64,000 bases of DNA, taken from Talpa occidentalis. Its lineage: Eukaryota > Chordata > Mammalia > Eulipotyphla > Talpidae. The notes below the pieces were generated by a model, which worked only from the letters and a program-made list of their open reading frames with translations, searched no databases and was not told the origin of the DNA. Positions 11,146 through 23,160 of the stretch are shown here, one piece after another. Within the stretch, counting starts at the first letter, position 1, and each line of letters opens with the position of its first letter. Both the position numbers and the translations under genes were made by a program. The stretch covers positions 56,769,361-56,833,360 of the forward strand of contig NW_023605194.1 in assembly GCF_014898055.3 (NCBI RefSeq), written 5' to 3'.

Positions 11146-13085
11146 AAATATTCATTGTTGATACTATTTCAAAAATCTGTAACATAAGGAGAAATTCCAA
11201 AATGGAAAATGTGTATACCAAATGTTGATCATTTGAAAGCAGAATATGACTTTTACTTTGGAACTTTTTTTTTTCCAATGAAGAAGATAAAGCAAATATT
11301 TGTTTTTCATTGTTGAATGGAAATAAGCTATCATTTTGCATGGAGTTTACATAGTTTTATTTTATTTTCCTATAGTTCACTGAAGAAAAAAGTAAGACTG
11401 TAACCTAAATAAGAAAATGCCATTCTTCTACTATAGATGAAATCCATTACCTTTAAAGGCATTGCATGACAAGAATTCTAAATATTCAAATGAAACTTCT
11501 ATTAATTCCCAAAAATGAATGTCTTCCTAGATATGTTTAATATTTAGGTAGCATTTTATAATCTATCCCGTAAAGTTTAAAATCACACTCACTACGTTTA
11601 TCTGGATTTTATTTATATTCTGTTATTGTTATTGACATGATAATTACTAGACTTGACTGTAATGGACTTACACATGAATCAGTTGGTTGGGGACCAAAGA
11701 AGGATAGAGTTAGTAAGAGTTTTCAGCCTATAAGCTTAAAACAAAACATTATTTTATGAAAATCTGTATACGGTAAGAAGTCTAGATCTATATTTTTAAG
11801 AAGATACCTCTTCACTATAGACATTTTCATGTGAATTTATTAATAATTGAAAACTCCTATTGATGTGATATGTTCCCAAAAGATCCCAAGGGGAATAGAA
11901 CAGATAAATGGTTTATCAATTTTAGATAATTTAACAGAAATGGATTCATTCCAGAAGTGTAAATGAGTGGTGTGCTAATTGACTTTCTGTCTGTTTCTAG
12001 TTGTTGAGTACCTCTCAGTGATGCACAGTGGTGGGTTAACTCAGCTCTTTCTTTTTTTTTCCTTGTGTAGGCTGTCTGGGGAATTTTGTTAGCACTTTGA
12101 TGTTCCAAACTAAGTGCAATACAGAGCATACTTGCAATTTCTTATAGAACTTTCAAAAGTCATATTCCAATGGTTGATGAATGTATAGATGTTTATAATT
12201 TAAAATAAATAAAAAATGTATGCCTACACATATACAGACTTCGTAATTCCACAGATGAACAGATTTTCCATTCTTCTCTTACTTTAGAAATGTAGACAGA
12301 AATAGCAAAATAATGTTTTTTGCCCTGAAAGATTTGTCTTCCCAAAGTAGATAGAATATAGAGGAAAGAAAACTAGCAGGTAGAATAGCTTGATTATTCT
12401 TGAGGTAAGTAGGTCACTGGAAGAAATAACTACAAATGGATTATCACTTTTATGATATTTTAATTTTATGACATTTGTGTAAGTTTTACTTATCTTACAA
12501 GGTAATAGCTTATCTCTGTTTGCAATATATGAAAACAATGTGAAAGAGTAATTCATTGAGCTGTTTATTCTTAAAACAACTTATTTTTAAAATAAACAAG
12601 TGGTTATGAGAGCGAGACAGAAGAGAAAGAGAGAGAGAGAGAGTGTGCATTTGGATGGATGTGTGTGTGTGTTCTTTTTGTGTTGAGTATGTTTAGATAA
12701 AGTTGTTTATCTCTCCTAAACACTAAAATGTTGATAATGTATGCATGATATTTCTTTTTTACTATTTATAAGGTAAGCATAACTGGATGATCCAGCCTCA
12801 CCAGCAAGAGAGAAAAATACATTAACATTTCCTTTAGCTCTGCAACTGTCATGTCCTTGATATATTGTTTTTCTTTCACATAAACACTTAGTCTCCATTG
12901 GGGCTACATTACCTGAATTTTTCTCAGAGGACCTTACTGTCTTGCTTCGGAATGTATGCGATAATGAGAAGCAAAACCCACTACCAATAAGAACTCTCTC
13001 TCTACCTTACACTTCAAATATGAATATATTTAGTGTCTAGATGTTTTCAATTATTTTTAAATTTGCATATTTATTATCATCTTTA
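11146..13085. other. AT-rich unique DNA with a small GA/TG microsatellite
   Basis: No element recognised except a compound purine/TG simple repeat at 12610-12672 ((GA)n then (TG)n). Several frames of about 90 residues (for example 11857-12129 and 12284-12556 on the minus strand) show no similarity I can name. Confidence 0.45.
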
Positions 13086-13630
13086 TTGTGCAATGTATTC
13101 ATTATTACAGTTTTGGGGTTGTATTTTCACTCTTTAATATGTGCACATATTCCAATCATACGTCACTAAACTACTTGTGACAACACCCCATCCACATTCC
13201 ATGCACAGCCTGTCTTCCCTTTCCTTCGTTCCCTCTGGAAACCAGTAAATTGTTTTAGGTCCAAGATTTGTTTTTTGCTGTGTTTTGTCATTGTGTGTTT
13301 TTTTATTAATATTCCAAAGATATATGAAACCAGTAGATAGCTGTCTTTTTCTCTCTGATTTATTTCACTTAGCATAATAACCTCCTGGGCCCTCTATTTT
13401 GATCCAAAATACACTATCTCATCTGTTGTAATAGCTGTGTAGTATCACACTTAGTGTATATTCCAGTTTCTTTATCAATCCATATGTTATGGGCATGTAG
13501 GCTGGTTCCATGAGTTGGTAATTGTGTACATTCCTGCTGTAGACATAAGAGTATATAAAACTTTTCATTTAAGAATTTACATATTTCGGGGGGTAAATAC
13601 TTAGCAGAAGTATTGCTGGATCATATGGGC

Positions 13631-13900
13631 TTTCCTTTTTTTTAAGATTTATTTATTTATGTATACAAGAACTAGGGTATAAGCCAGAGGTGCAGGGGGT
13701 GAGAAGATTCACTAGAGACAGAGTGGGGAGCAGAACAGGCAGATGACTGAATGGACTGTTGAAGGGAGCCGCAGGTGAAGCAAAAGTCTGCTGCACCATG
13801 AGGGTTGCTTCCTGGACCGTGGGGAGATCAAACTCATGCTGCAGTGGCTGCCTATAGCTTGATAGTGATGTTTTACCACCTGCACCACCAGGGAGGTCCT
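13631..13900 (-). mobile_element. tRNA-derived SINE, group C, inside L1
   Basis: Minus-strand copy with the diverged group C head (GTGCAGGTGGTAAAACATCAC) and the end CCTAGTTCTTGTATACATAAA. It interrupts the L1 sequence GATCATATGGGC…ATTTTATTTTTTTAAG together with the next SINE, so it post-dates that L1. Confidence 0.92.
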
Positions 13901-13902
13901 TC

Positions 13903-14174
13903 ATTTTTATTTATTTATTTTTGAAAGATTTATTTATTTATACAAGCACTGTGGTACGAGCCAGAGGGTGAGAGAATTCATCAGAGACATAGCAGGGAGG
14001 TGAAAAGGCAGAGTGACTGAAATACACTGGTAAGGGGAACAGCAGGGTAAACATGAGAGGTCTGATGTACCATGTAGGTAGCTCCCTGCCTGGCTGGGAA
14101 TCCAACCAGTATTGCAGAGGCTGTGGACAGCTTCATAGCAATGCGTTCAACCTGCTGTGCCACTGGGGAGACCC
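13903..14174 (-). mobile_element. tRNA-derived SINE, group I, directly abutting the previous SINE
   Basis: Minus-strand copy with head GTGGCACAGCAGGTTGAACG and tail AGTGCTTGTATAAATAAATAAA. It abuts the SINE at 13631-13900. L1 sequence resumes at about 14176. One probably inserted into the A-rich or flanking sequence of the other. Confidence 0.9.
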
Positions 14175-15067
14175 CAATTTTATTTTTTTAAGAAATTTCC
14201 ATAACATTCTCCACAGAGGCTGCACCAACTTGCATTGTAACCGATAGTGAATGAGAGTTCTTTTTTTCTCCACATCCCCAACAATATTTGTTGATTCCAT
14301 TCTTTTAGATATGGTCCATTTTCACAGGGATGAATTCTTATATATTATTGTGGTTTTGATTTGTAATTCCATGTTAATATGCAATGTTGAACAATTCTGC
14401 ACATGTCTATAGGTCATCTGAGTGATTTCTTCAGAAAAAAAAAAAAAGGTCTAATATATCCCTTTGCCCATTTTTTGTTTGGTTAGTTTGTTTTGTTGGT
14501 TTTGGATTGTATAATTTGTATAATTTTGAAAAATAGTACCGGTAAAATGTGTATTTTCACCCATTATGGAAGTTGCATTTTTGCTCTGATGGTTTCCTTT
14601 GAGGTGTAAAAGCTTTTTAGCTTGGTGTAGTCCCACTTGTATATTTTTGTTTTCTGTTTCCATTGTTACTGGAGTTGTATAGCCAAATACATCTTGCAGT
14701 AGATGTCCTATAGTATATCTCTTATGTTTTCTTCTATGTATTTTGTGGTTTTGGTTTATATATCCAGCTCTTTATTTCATTTGGAATTTTTGTGTGTGGA
14801 GTTAAGTAGGGTTCTAGTTTCATTTTTTTTTTTTTTTGCAAGAAGTTATTTATGTTTCCCAGCACCATTTGTTAAAAATGTTTTTCTTTCTCCATTGTGT
14901 GACTATAGCTCCTTTATGAAAGATTAACCATCCATAATTGTGTGGGATTATCTCTGGGCTTTCTGTTCTATTCCATTGGTCTGATTTTCTGTTTTTATTC
15001 TAATATTATGCTGATTTGATTACTGATGCTGCATAGTATAGTTTGAAGTATTTTCTTTTAAGCTTGC

Positions 15068-15354
15068 TTTTTTTTTTGTTTGTTTGTTTTTAAGATTTAC
15101 TTATTTATGCATACAAAAGTGGGATGTAGGCAAGAGGTGGGGGGAGGTGAAAGGATTCACCAGAGACAGAGTGGGGAGCAGAACAGGCAGATCTACTGAC
15201 ATACACTGCTGATGGGAGCATTGGGTGCAACAGGAGAGGTCTGCTGCACCGTGGTGGGGCACCTCCCTGGCAGGGGATAGAACTGCTGCTGCAGTAGCAG
15301 CAGATAGCTCCATAGTGCTGACACTTAACCCCTTGCACCACCAGGGAGCCCCCC
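15068..15354 (-). mobile_element. tRNA-derived SINE, group C, inside L1
   Basis: Minus-strand copy (head GTGCAAGGGGTTAAGTGTCAG, tail TTTTGTATGCATAAATAAGTAA) splitting the L1 ORF2 antisense text between AAGCTTGCTTTT and AGGATTGCTTAC. A CTGCTGCTGCTACTGCTGC-like triplet stretch (positions 15282-15300) sits where the B-box region should be and is a local oddity. Confidence 0.92.
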
Positions 15355-16653
15355 TAGGATTGCTTACTTATTTGTGGCCTCTTATGTTTCAGTACAAATT
15401 TTGTTATGGTTCAATTTCCTAGAAAAAAAGTGTTTGGGGTTTTGATAGGTATTGCATTGAATCTATACATTGCTTTAGTTAATATAGTCATTTTAAAGAT
15501 ACTTATATTTCCAATTTATGAGCACAGGCTATTTTTCTAATTTTTTGTCTCTCATTTCCTTTAACAGGATCTTAAAGTTTTCAATGTATAGGTCCTTCAA
15601 TTCCTTTTTTAAATTTTTTTTCAGTTTTTTTATTGTAAATGGGATTTTTTTCTTTATTTCCCTTTCTTCAGCTGCATTGTTGGCATGTAGAAATACAAGT
15701 GATTTTGTGTATTGGTGCATTGGTTTTGTATCCTGTCACCTTACTGTGGTCATTTATTCTATTTTTTGGGAGAGATTTTTGGGTTCTCTATTATACTATA
15801 ACATCTGCAAAATAGTGATAGTTTCACTTATTTTTCACTTTGGATTTCTTTTATATATTGTTCTTGCACAAATGATTGAGCTAAGACTTCCAATACTATG
15901 TTGAACAATAGTGGTGACAGTGGATATCCTTGTCTTCTTCTGATCTTAGTGGAAAAGCTTTCAGTTTTTTACCATTGAGCATGTCATACATAGTTTTTAC
16001 AATTCTTAAATAAGTTCCATTTATTTCCACTTTAATGTTTTAATCATAAATGGATTTTGAACTCTTTTCAATACCTTTATAGCATGTATAGAAAAATACA
16101 ATTTTTATCTTCCTTTTTATTAATGTAGTAAATTATATTAATATATTTGCATATGTTGAACCAGCCTTGCATCCCTAGGATGAAACCTACTTGACTGTGG
16201 TGTAGGTATCTCTTAATATTTTGCTGTATTCCATTTGCTAGGATTTTTGCATCAAAGTTCATCGTTGATATCAGTAGACAGTTTTATTTATTTATTTTAT
16301 TGTACTGTCCTGAGTATTATATCCTCTTTGAAGATCTGGTAGAATTCCACTGTAGAATCTATCTCTCCTGGGCTTTTATCTTAGGGAAACTTACCACCCT
16401 TCAATTTCTCTGTAATAGGCAGTTTGTCTTATTTGATCCGGTTCAGTCTCAGAAGGTGATATAAATGTAAAAATGTGTCCATTTCTTTAAATTGTCCAGA
16501 GTGTTTGCATAAAGACTTCATAGTAGGTTCTCATGATCCTAGGTATTTATGTAACATCTTTTGGAATGTTGCCTCCTTTGTTTCTGACTCTATTTATTTG
16601 AGTTTTCTCTTTCCTTAATTACCCTAGATAAGGGCTTATTGATTTTGTTCATT

Positions 16654-16942
16654 TTTTTTTTTTAAGATTTATTTATTTATTTATTTATTTATTTATGCAA
16701 GCACTGGGTACAGTCAGAAGCTCAGGATGGTGAGAGAATTCACTAGAGCCAGAGCGGGGAGCAGAACAGGTGGAAGGACCGAGGCACACTGCTGAGGGGA
16801 GCAGCGGGTGGCAGGAGAGGTCTGCGAGCCATGTGGGACCCTCCTCCGGTGGCCGGGGAGCAGCCGGGGATTGAACCGGCACTTCAAAGGCTGCAGGCAG
16901 CTTCGCAACCCAGCGCTCAACCGCTGCGCCACTGGGAGGCCC
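16654..16942 (-). mobile_element. tRNA-derived SINE, group A, inside L1
   Basis: Minus-strand group A copy (CTGCTCCCCGG insert present; CGGTCCTTCCACC body). L1 text on both sides, TTTTGTTCATTTTTTTTT and CTGTTCATTTTTTTTT, gives the target-site duplication (TGTTCATTTTTTTTT). Confidence 0.95.
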
Positions 16943-17640
16943 TGTTCATTTTTTTTTTTAAGAACTAATTCTGTCTTCATGTCACTGATCTTTTTGACTT
17001 TTTCTCTTTCATTGATTTCTGCTTTTTTTTTTTAATTTTTCTCCTATTGATTTTCAACTTGTTTATTCTTATCTAGTTTCTTAACTAGAGAGTTAATTGA
17101 TTTTTTGATATTTTTTTTGGTTTTTTTAATGTGAGTATGTTTTGCTATGAACTTCCCTTGTATTACTGTTTTTAGATCACATATAGGGTTTGGTAGCTCA
17201 TTTCTTCATTTTTATTAGTCTTCAGATAACTTTGATTTCTTCATTGATCCAAGAGTTGTTTAGGACCATTTTGTTTAGTCTTCATATATTTTGATATATT
17301 CAGGATTATTTTTGTGGTTAATTTCTAGGATTATACCATTGTGATCTGAGAATGTGTTTGATAAATATTTTCATATATTTTATAAGACCTGTGTTGTGTT
17401 CCACTGTACTATCTAGTCTTGAGAAAGTTCCATGTGCACTTAAGAAGAATGTTTAGTCCTTGGGAATGGAAAGCTCTGTAAATATCTGCTAAATCCATCT
17501 GGCCCCACATGTCATTTAATTTTCCATCTGGATGATCTGTTCCTTCATGTCAGTGGTGTTGAGACCTCTGACAATAATCACATTTTGTTAAAAAGGTTAT
17601 CCCACCCCTATTCTGTCATGATGACTTTAATATGTGAATT

Positions 17641-18419
17641 TTAAACTTTATAAAGTACCTGCAAAGATCTTTACCATTACTTCTCCCATCTTTTCTTCTT
17701 TTACTTCATCTCTACTTAGTTCAGTCATCCTCTTCATAAGCAAAGCTAATAAAAATCTGTATTTTCTAAATCCTCAATTTCTTCACTGTGAAGTAGTTAT
17801 AAAATGAAGAAGTTTTTCTTTCTTTTTTTGCTAATTAGTTTCTTATAACATGATTTTGGTGTGACAATATTACATTGGGACACAATTCAAACATTTTCCA
17901 AAGTCTCTGTTTTCCTTATCAAGATTCCAATGATCTCAGGCCTAAGTAGAGCCAAGGGTTCAAACTCTTTTTTTTTTTTTTTTTTTTTCCTATTCCTTGT
18001 TCTTGAATCACTTGCAAATAATAAATTTCTCTCTGGCAGCTAACCTTGACCATTACTGATAAGTTCATTCTTCTGCTGTTAGTCCAATAATCATCAATTC
18101 TTTGGGGGAAATATTATTTCATGACAAGGAATCAATACCATGGTATTATGTATATGTAATTGTATATAAGGTTTATGTAACAATAACATATACATATTAA
18201 AATTCAAATAAACAGAATAAAGCAAATAAAATATAGGGTGATATTTTGTATAAAAATAGGGATAGTCAATACTTCATTTTAAACCAAAGTGTGTAATTAA
18301 CTTAGGATTTACTTAAATATATATTTAACAACATCAAAATAAAAAAAATGATAAAATAGCTCAACTGATATGCAAATTATAAGATTTAGCTTTAGGTCTC
18401 AGAGCAACAGAATACTATT
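17641..18419. other. AT-rich unique DNA with a T22 run
   Basis: No element recognised. An isolated poly(T) of about 22 nt lies at 17968-17989 without a SINE attached. It could be the tail of an unrecognised antisense retrocopy or a simple microsatellite. Confidence 0.4.
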
Positions 18420-18424
18420 TATTT

Positions 18425-18709
18425 TATTTTATTTTTTTTTTTTATTTTATTTTTTTTTAAAGATTTATTTATTTATTTATACAAGCACTGGGTACAGTCA
18501 GAAGCATGGGAGGGTGAGAGAATTTACAGAGTGGAGAGCAGAACAGGCAGACTGACGAAGTACACTGCTGAGGGGAGCAGCAGGCGGCAGGAGAGGTCTG
18601 TGCACCATAAGGGACCCTCGCCCAGAGGCCAGGGATCTAACTGGCACTGCAGAGGCTGCCGGCAGCTTCACAACCCAGCACTCAACCGCTGCACCACCGG
18701 GGAAGCCCC
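18425..18709 (-). mobile_element. tRNA-derived SINE, group B
   Basis: Minus-strand copy ending (5' end of the element) in GGGGCTTCCCCGGTGGTGCAG at about 18690-18709. Group B body CGTCAGTCTGCCTGTTCTG. A long T-rich tail with ATTTT units lies at 18425-18460. Confidence 0.93.
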
Positions 18710-20060
18710 AATCTTGAGTTTTAGAAAGGAACTTAATGTATTTTAAGCAAGGTGAATTGAATGTGTTTCTAACATGTTAAACAGACATACTGACACTCTA
18801 TTCAATCTGTAATTCTGCCCTTAAATGTTGAATCTATTAGGATATACCAGATTATGCTGCAGGAATAAGCAACTCCCAGATTTCAGTGCATAATAAAACA
18901 AATTGTCATCTTTCATAGTTTCTTACTTTGCACGAAGAGATGGAATGACTATTATAGAAAGCTCTGAAAATGTTTTGAGCAACAGCAGTTAAAGTAGAGC
19001 AAGTGTGATGCCACCAAAGTAGGAATTTCAGATGCTACATTCTGAATGAGATTCAGATTAGTATGAAAATTAGTATCATGAATCCACTGTCATGCCTCAG
19101 AAATGCAAACTGCAAAAGTAACAGGCAAGTTTCTTTAAAGAAACAATAATTGTGCTTACTCTAAAAATACAATTTTCATCCACCCTCTTCAATGTCTACT
19201 AAATACCAGAAGTAACCCATATAGTACTCATTTGAGTTTAGAGAAATGTCTGATACAGTAGTTTATACACAAACTCCATGAACTTAATTTCTTAGGGATT
19301 TTAACATTTCTTAACTGTAATACCAAGTACTAAAGTGAATATCAATTTTTATCTTTTAGTCTGTCATTTATTTTAAATGCATATTACTCTAAGAAAACTA
19401 TTACTTTAAAGATATTTCAAATAATTTGACTGATCACTTCAGTGTGTCTCTTTGTAGTCCCCCAAATTCTCATTAAAGCCTGTTCCTTTCTTTAAACTGT
19501 TTGAAAGCTGGGACTTTTAAACCTTGGCCCATTAATGATTTGCTGCTCTGGAAAGAATTTATACTCTTGAGATTCTAGTCTTGAGGGATTAAATATATCT
19601 AAGAACTATTTGATAGAAGTTATAAATATTTATACACATAGATATGCCCATTTAAATATTTGTTCTGTGATGTATCTTTATTTATTTATTTATTTTTTCT
19701 GTTCACTCTACCTAGTTTTCAACAAAGTTGTAAAAAATCACTGTTCATTTACTGGTTTTGCTTTTTCTACCCCAAATTATGTTACATAAGAAATCATGTA
19801 TTAAAATGTTTAATTTAGTGTGTCTTTTTACATACACGACTAATAAAAAGAGGTTTTTAAAACAAGCATTCATGATTTTTTTTTTTTTCTTTCTCTTGGT
19901 ACACTTAGGATCCTAAAGCTCAAGCTGTAATCATAGCCTTCAAACTTATATGAATGTGTCGTCATATCTTCTAGAGTCACACAGGATAAATCTTATAATG
20001 CTACCTCATTTGTAATCCTACTCATAGCTAAACAAATTGTCCGTCCAATTATTTTTAGTT
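18710..20060. other. unique DNA, no feature recognised
   Basis: AT-rich, slightly less simple in composition than its neighbours. No repeat family, exon or RNA gene recognised. Confidence 0.45.
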
Positions 20061-20075
20061 AAGAATAAAGCAGTT

Positions 20076-20355
20076 GGGCCTCCCTGGTGGCACAGCGGTT
20101 GAGCTCTGGGTTGCGAAGCTGCCCGCAGCCTCTGCAGCGCTGGTTTGATCCCCGGCTGCTCCCTGGCCACTGGAGGAGGGTCCCACATGGCGTGCAGACC
20201 TCTCCTGCCGCCCGCTGCTCCCCTCAGCAGTGTACTTCGGTCCTTCTGCCTGCTCTGCTCCCCGCTCTGGCTCTGGTGAATTCTCTCACCCTCCCGCGCT
20301 TCTGACTGTACCCAGTGCTTGTATGTATAAATAAATAAATAAATCTTTAAAAAAA
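20076..20355 (+). mobile_element. tRNA-derived SINE, group A, full length
   Basis: Plus-strand copy beginning GGGCCTCCCTGGTGGCACAG with an A box (GTGGCACAGCGG) and B box (GGTTTGATCCC, one mutation). The group A insert, body and TGTATGTATAAATAAATAAA tail are intact. A perfect 15-bp duplication AAGAATAAAGCAGTT flanks it (20061-20075 and 20356-20370). Confidence 0.97.
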
Positions 20356-20416
20356 AAGAATAAAGCAGTTATTCTTGGTGATATGTGAAAGTAAATATAA
20401 AATAATTTCCTTCAGT

Positions 20417-20691
20417 GGGCCTCCCTGGTGGTGCAAGGGGTTTAACACCACACTATGGGGTGGTCTGCAGATCCTTGCCCGGCTAGGGAGCAACCCACAT
20501 GGCGAGACAGACCTCTCCTGTCTCTCCTGCTACTACCCTCAGCAGTGTATTTCAATCGGTCTGCCTGTTCTGTTCCCAACTGTCTCTGGTCAATCCTTTC
20601 ACTCCCACCCCCATACCTCTGACCTGTGCCCCAGCTCTTGTGTGCATAGATGGCTAAATCTTAAATAAATAAATAAATAAATAAATAAATG
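20417..20691 (+). mobile_element. tRNA-derived SINE, group C
   Basis: Plus-strand copy with head GTGCAAGGGGTTTAACACCAC, body ACCTCTCCTGTCTCTCCTGC and end GACCTGTGCCCCAGCTCTTG. The flanking duplication AAATAATTTCCTTCA / AAATAATTTCATTCA has one mismatch. A long TAAA microsatellite tail follows at 20661-20690. Confidence 0.94.
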
Positions 20692-20897
20692 AAATAATTT
20701 CATTCAATAAGAACTATTTCTTATACATATTTTGCTTATATAAAATCATTACACATAAAATAAAACTATATTGAGAATATATTTTGTGTTACATCTCAAC
20801 ACACACAAAACTAAACTCAACAATGAATTTTATTGACTGCTGATAAAAAAGCATGGCTCTGTAAAACACCCAGATGTTATATTTTATATATGTGTAA

Positions 20898-21172
20898 CAT
20901 TTTATTTATTTTTTAATTTTATTTTTATATTCCCCATACAATTGCAACCCCCTTATTTTGACCCCAAACTCTCCTTTCCCCACCCCCCAATACTGTGTCT
21001 CTGGTTCATAGTTGTTTGTTGATTTTGATTTCTTCTTATAGTTATTCTTTTTCCTGGTCCCTTATTTAGGTTTTCTAGATTCCTGCTATGAGTGAGACCA
21101 TCCTGAATTTTTCTTTTTCTTTCTGGCTAATTTCGCTGAGCATGAACCCTTCCAGCTCCATAATATTTTATT
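20898..21172 (-). mobile_element. short L1 3' end, antisense, abutting another L1
   Basis: ATTCCCCATACAATTGCAACC, TGTGTCTCTGGTTCATAGTTG and GAGCATGAACCCTTCCAGCTCC are the antisense L1 3' UTR and the last codons of ORF2. The T-rich stretch at 20898-20930 marks the poly(A) end. The copy is truncated after about 270 bp, where a second, independent L1 3' UTR begins. Confidence 0.8.
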
Positions 21173-21303
21173 TTTTAAATTAATTTATTTTTAATTGAGG
21201 TAATATTTGGAGACCCCCATCAGGTATCCCCACCATAGTGTACCTACCAGCAAATCACACATACTCCATCACCATAGATCATTGTGCTTCCTTCTCTCTG
21301 TTC

Positions 21304-21577
21304 TTTTTTTTTTAAATATTTATTTATTTATGCATACAAGAACTGGAGTACTGGCTAGAGGTGTGGGGGTTGAGAGGATTCACCAGAGACAGAGTGGGGA
21401 ACAGAACAGGTGGATTGACTGAAATACACTGCTGAGGGGAGTAGCGGGCAAGACAGGAGAGGTCTGCTGCGCCATGTGGGTTAGCTCCCTGGCTGGGGAT
21501 CAAACTTATGCTGCAGTGGCTTGGCTATAGCTTCATAGTGCTAAGACTTAATTCCTTGCACCAACAGGGAGGCTCCC
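21304..21577 (-). mobile_element. tRNA-derived SINE, group C, inside L1
   Basis: Minus-strand copy with head GTGCAAGGAATTAAGTCTTAG and tail TTGTATGCATAAATAAATAAA. It splits the L1 3' UTR between CTTCTCTCTGTTC and CTCACTCTTTTTTC. Confidence 0.92.
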
Positions 21578-22433
21578 TCACTCTTTTTTCTTACCTTCCA
21601 CACTTCATCACCTTGTTGCTTTAGTTTTGTAGTCAGCTATCAAGTGTTAGTTTTTAAGTTTGTCTTTATCTGACTCTTAGTTTAATTAATTTATATTCCT
21701 CAAAATAGTGTCTCCATAAAGTACCTTTCTCCTTCTGAAATGTTTTAATTAGCATTAACCCTTCTAGCTCCATCCATGTTGTCACAAAGGGTGTGAATTT
21801 CTCTCTTTTGAGCACTGAGTAATATTCCACTGCATTTATTTACCACATCTTCTTAATCCACTCATCTGTTTTGTAGTACTTATGTTGTTTTCATAATTTA
21901 GCTATTGTAAATAGTGCTACAATACACATGGGAGTACAATTTTTCTCTCAAATCAGTGTTTTTGAATTTTGGGGGTAGATGCCTAGGAGTGGAACTCCTG
22001 GGGCAAATGGCAGATCCATTTTTAAAGTTTTGGGGTACCTCCATATTGATTTTCATAAAGGCTGGACCAGTTTTGCATACCCTACAGTAGCATAAGAGGG
22101 TTCCCTTTAATCCACACCCTTGCCAGTACTTGCTGGTTATGGTCTTTTTCAATGTGTGCCATTCTCACAGGTGTGAGGTGTTACCATTTTGGTCTTGATT
22201 TGTATCTCTCTAGTAATAAGTGATGGTGAACATTTTTTCATGTACCTGTTTGCAGTCTGAAAGTGTTCTTTGGAGATGGGTCTATTTAGTTCTTCTGCCC
22301 AGTTTTTGATTGGGTTATTTGTTTTGTTTTGCAAAATTCTAGGTGTTCTTTGTATATCTTTGTTACCATTTCTTTTTCAGATATAGGGTGTGGATATATG
22401 TTCTCCCATTCAGTAATATGCCTTCTCACTTTA

Positions 22434-22698
22434 TTTTTTTTAAAGATTTATTTATTTATTTATTTTATACAAGAACTGAGGTACAGATCAGAAGCGTGGG
22501 CAAGTGAGAGAATTCACCAGGCCAGAGTGGGGAGCAGAACAGGCAGACAGAGCGAAGCTACTGCAGAGGGGAGCATCAGGCGAGGCAGGAGAGGTCTGCG
22601 GCACCATGTGGGGTTCTCCCTGGATGGTGGGAAATCAAACTGGTACTGTAGAGGCTGTGGACAGCTTCCCAGGGTGGTGCTCAACTGCGGGGAGGCCC
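22434..22698 (-). mobile_element. tRNA-derived SINE, group I, 5'-shortened head, inside L1
   Basis: Minus-strand copy flanked by a perfect 14-bp duplication GCCTTCTCACTTTA (22420-22433 and 22699-22712) that also marks its entry point in the L1. The tRNA-like head is missing part of the A-box region (the sequence runs GGGCCTCCCCGCAGTTGAGC). Confidence 0.95.
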
Positions 22699-23160
22699 GC
22701 CTTCTCACTTTAGTTGTGGTTTCATTCACTGTGCAGAAGCTTTTTAGTTTGATGTATTCCCAGTTGTTTATGTTCTCTTTTGTTTTCGTTGTTGTTGGGA
22801 ATGAATTCCTAAAGGCATCACATAAAACTTATGTCATGAAATGTTTTGCCTATGTTTTCTCCTATATACTCCATGGTTTCAGGTTTTCCATTTAAGACTT
22901 TGATCCATTTTGAATTGTTTTTTGTGTATTATGAGAGATTGTGGTCTCATTTCATTCTTGTGCATGCAGCTGTCCAGTTTTGCCAACACCATTTATTGTC
23001 CTTGTTTCAGTCAGTGTTCTTGGCTCCTTTGTCATAGATTAACTGTCCATTTAGGTGTGGGTTTATTTCTGAGCTCTCAATTCTATTCCGTTGGTCTGTG
23101 TTTCTGTTTTTATTCCACTACTAGGCTTTTACAATTATTATGTAACATTCTATTTTAAAA

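Larger units (their letters stand above)
13100..17640 (-). mobile_element. long antisense L1: 3' UTR through ORF2 to endonuclease/linker region, with four nested SINEs
   Basis: Read on the minus strand, this is one L1 copy running from about 17640 (ORF2 endonuclease/linker side) to about 13100 (3' UTR). The four SINEs interrupt it. Recognised parts include the ORF2 C-terminal and 3' UTR words at 13370-13620 and 14176-14700. The reverse transcriptase block includes [17 protein letters not shown], encoded on the minus strand within 16077-16262. The FADD-box region lies at about 15797-15811 and now reads FADV, so the second catalytic aspartate is lost. Many frameshifts and stops are present, so no functional ORF2 remains. 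ORF1 and the 5' UTR are absent. The 128-residue plus-strand frame at 15518-15904 is simply antisense to this ORF2. Confidence 0.88.
21175..23160 (-). mobile_element. antisense L1 3' half (3' UTR and ORF2 C-terminal region) with two nested SINEs
   Basis: From about 21590 the sequence gives a second antisense L1 3' UTR, followed by ORF2 C-terminal text. Minus-strand translation includes [20 protein letters not shown] (within 22149-22334) and the Cys-rich zinc-knuckle-like region QGCGLKGTLLCYCRVC (within 21898-22152). It runs on to about 23160. Stops and frameshifts are frequent. The 188-residue plus-strand frame at 22329-22895 is an antisense read-through of this L1 plus a SINE and is not a gene. 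Confidence 0.85.

Noticed and set aside
15518..15904. 128-codon plus-strand open frame with hydrophobic, membrane-like composition
   Set aside because: It is the antisense of L1 reverse transcriptase sequence; T-rich antisense L1 always gives Phe/Leu/Ile-rich frames.
22514..22729. Pro/Ser/Leu-rich frames repeated across the window (SCPQPLQRRF, SPQQCTSVLLP type)
   Set aside because: These are translations of the SINE body, recurring wherever a copy lies, not a protein family.
22329..22895. 188-codon plus-strand open frame, the longest in the window
   Set aside because: It runs antisense through an L1 ORF2 remnant, crosses a SINE inserted at 22434-22698 and re-enters L1. No protein family is recognisable; it is a chance frame.
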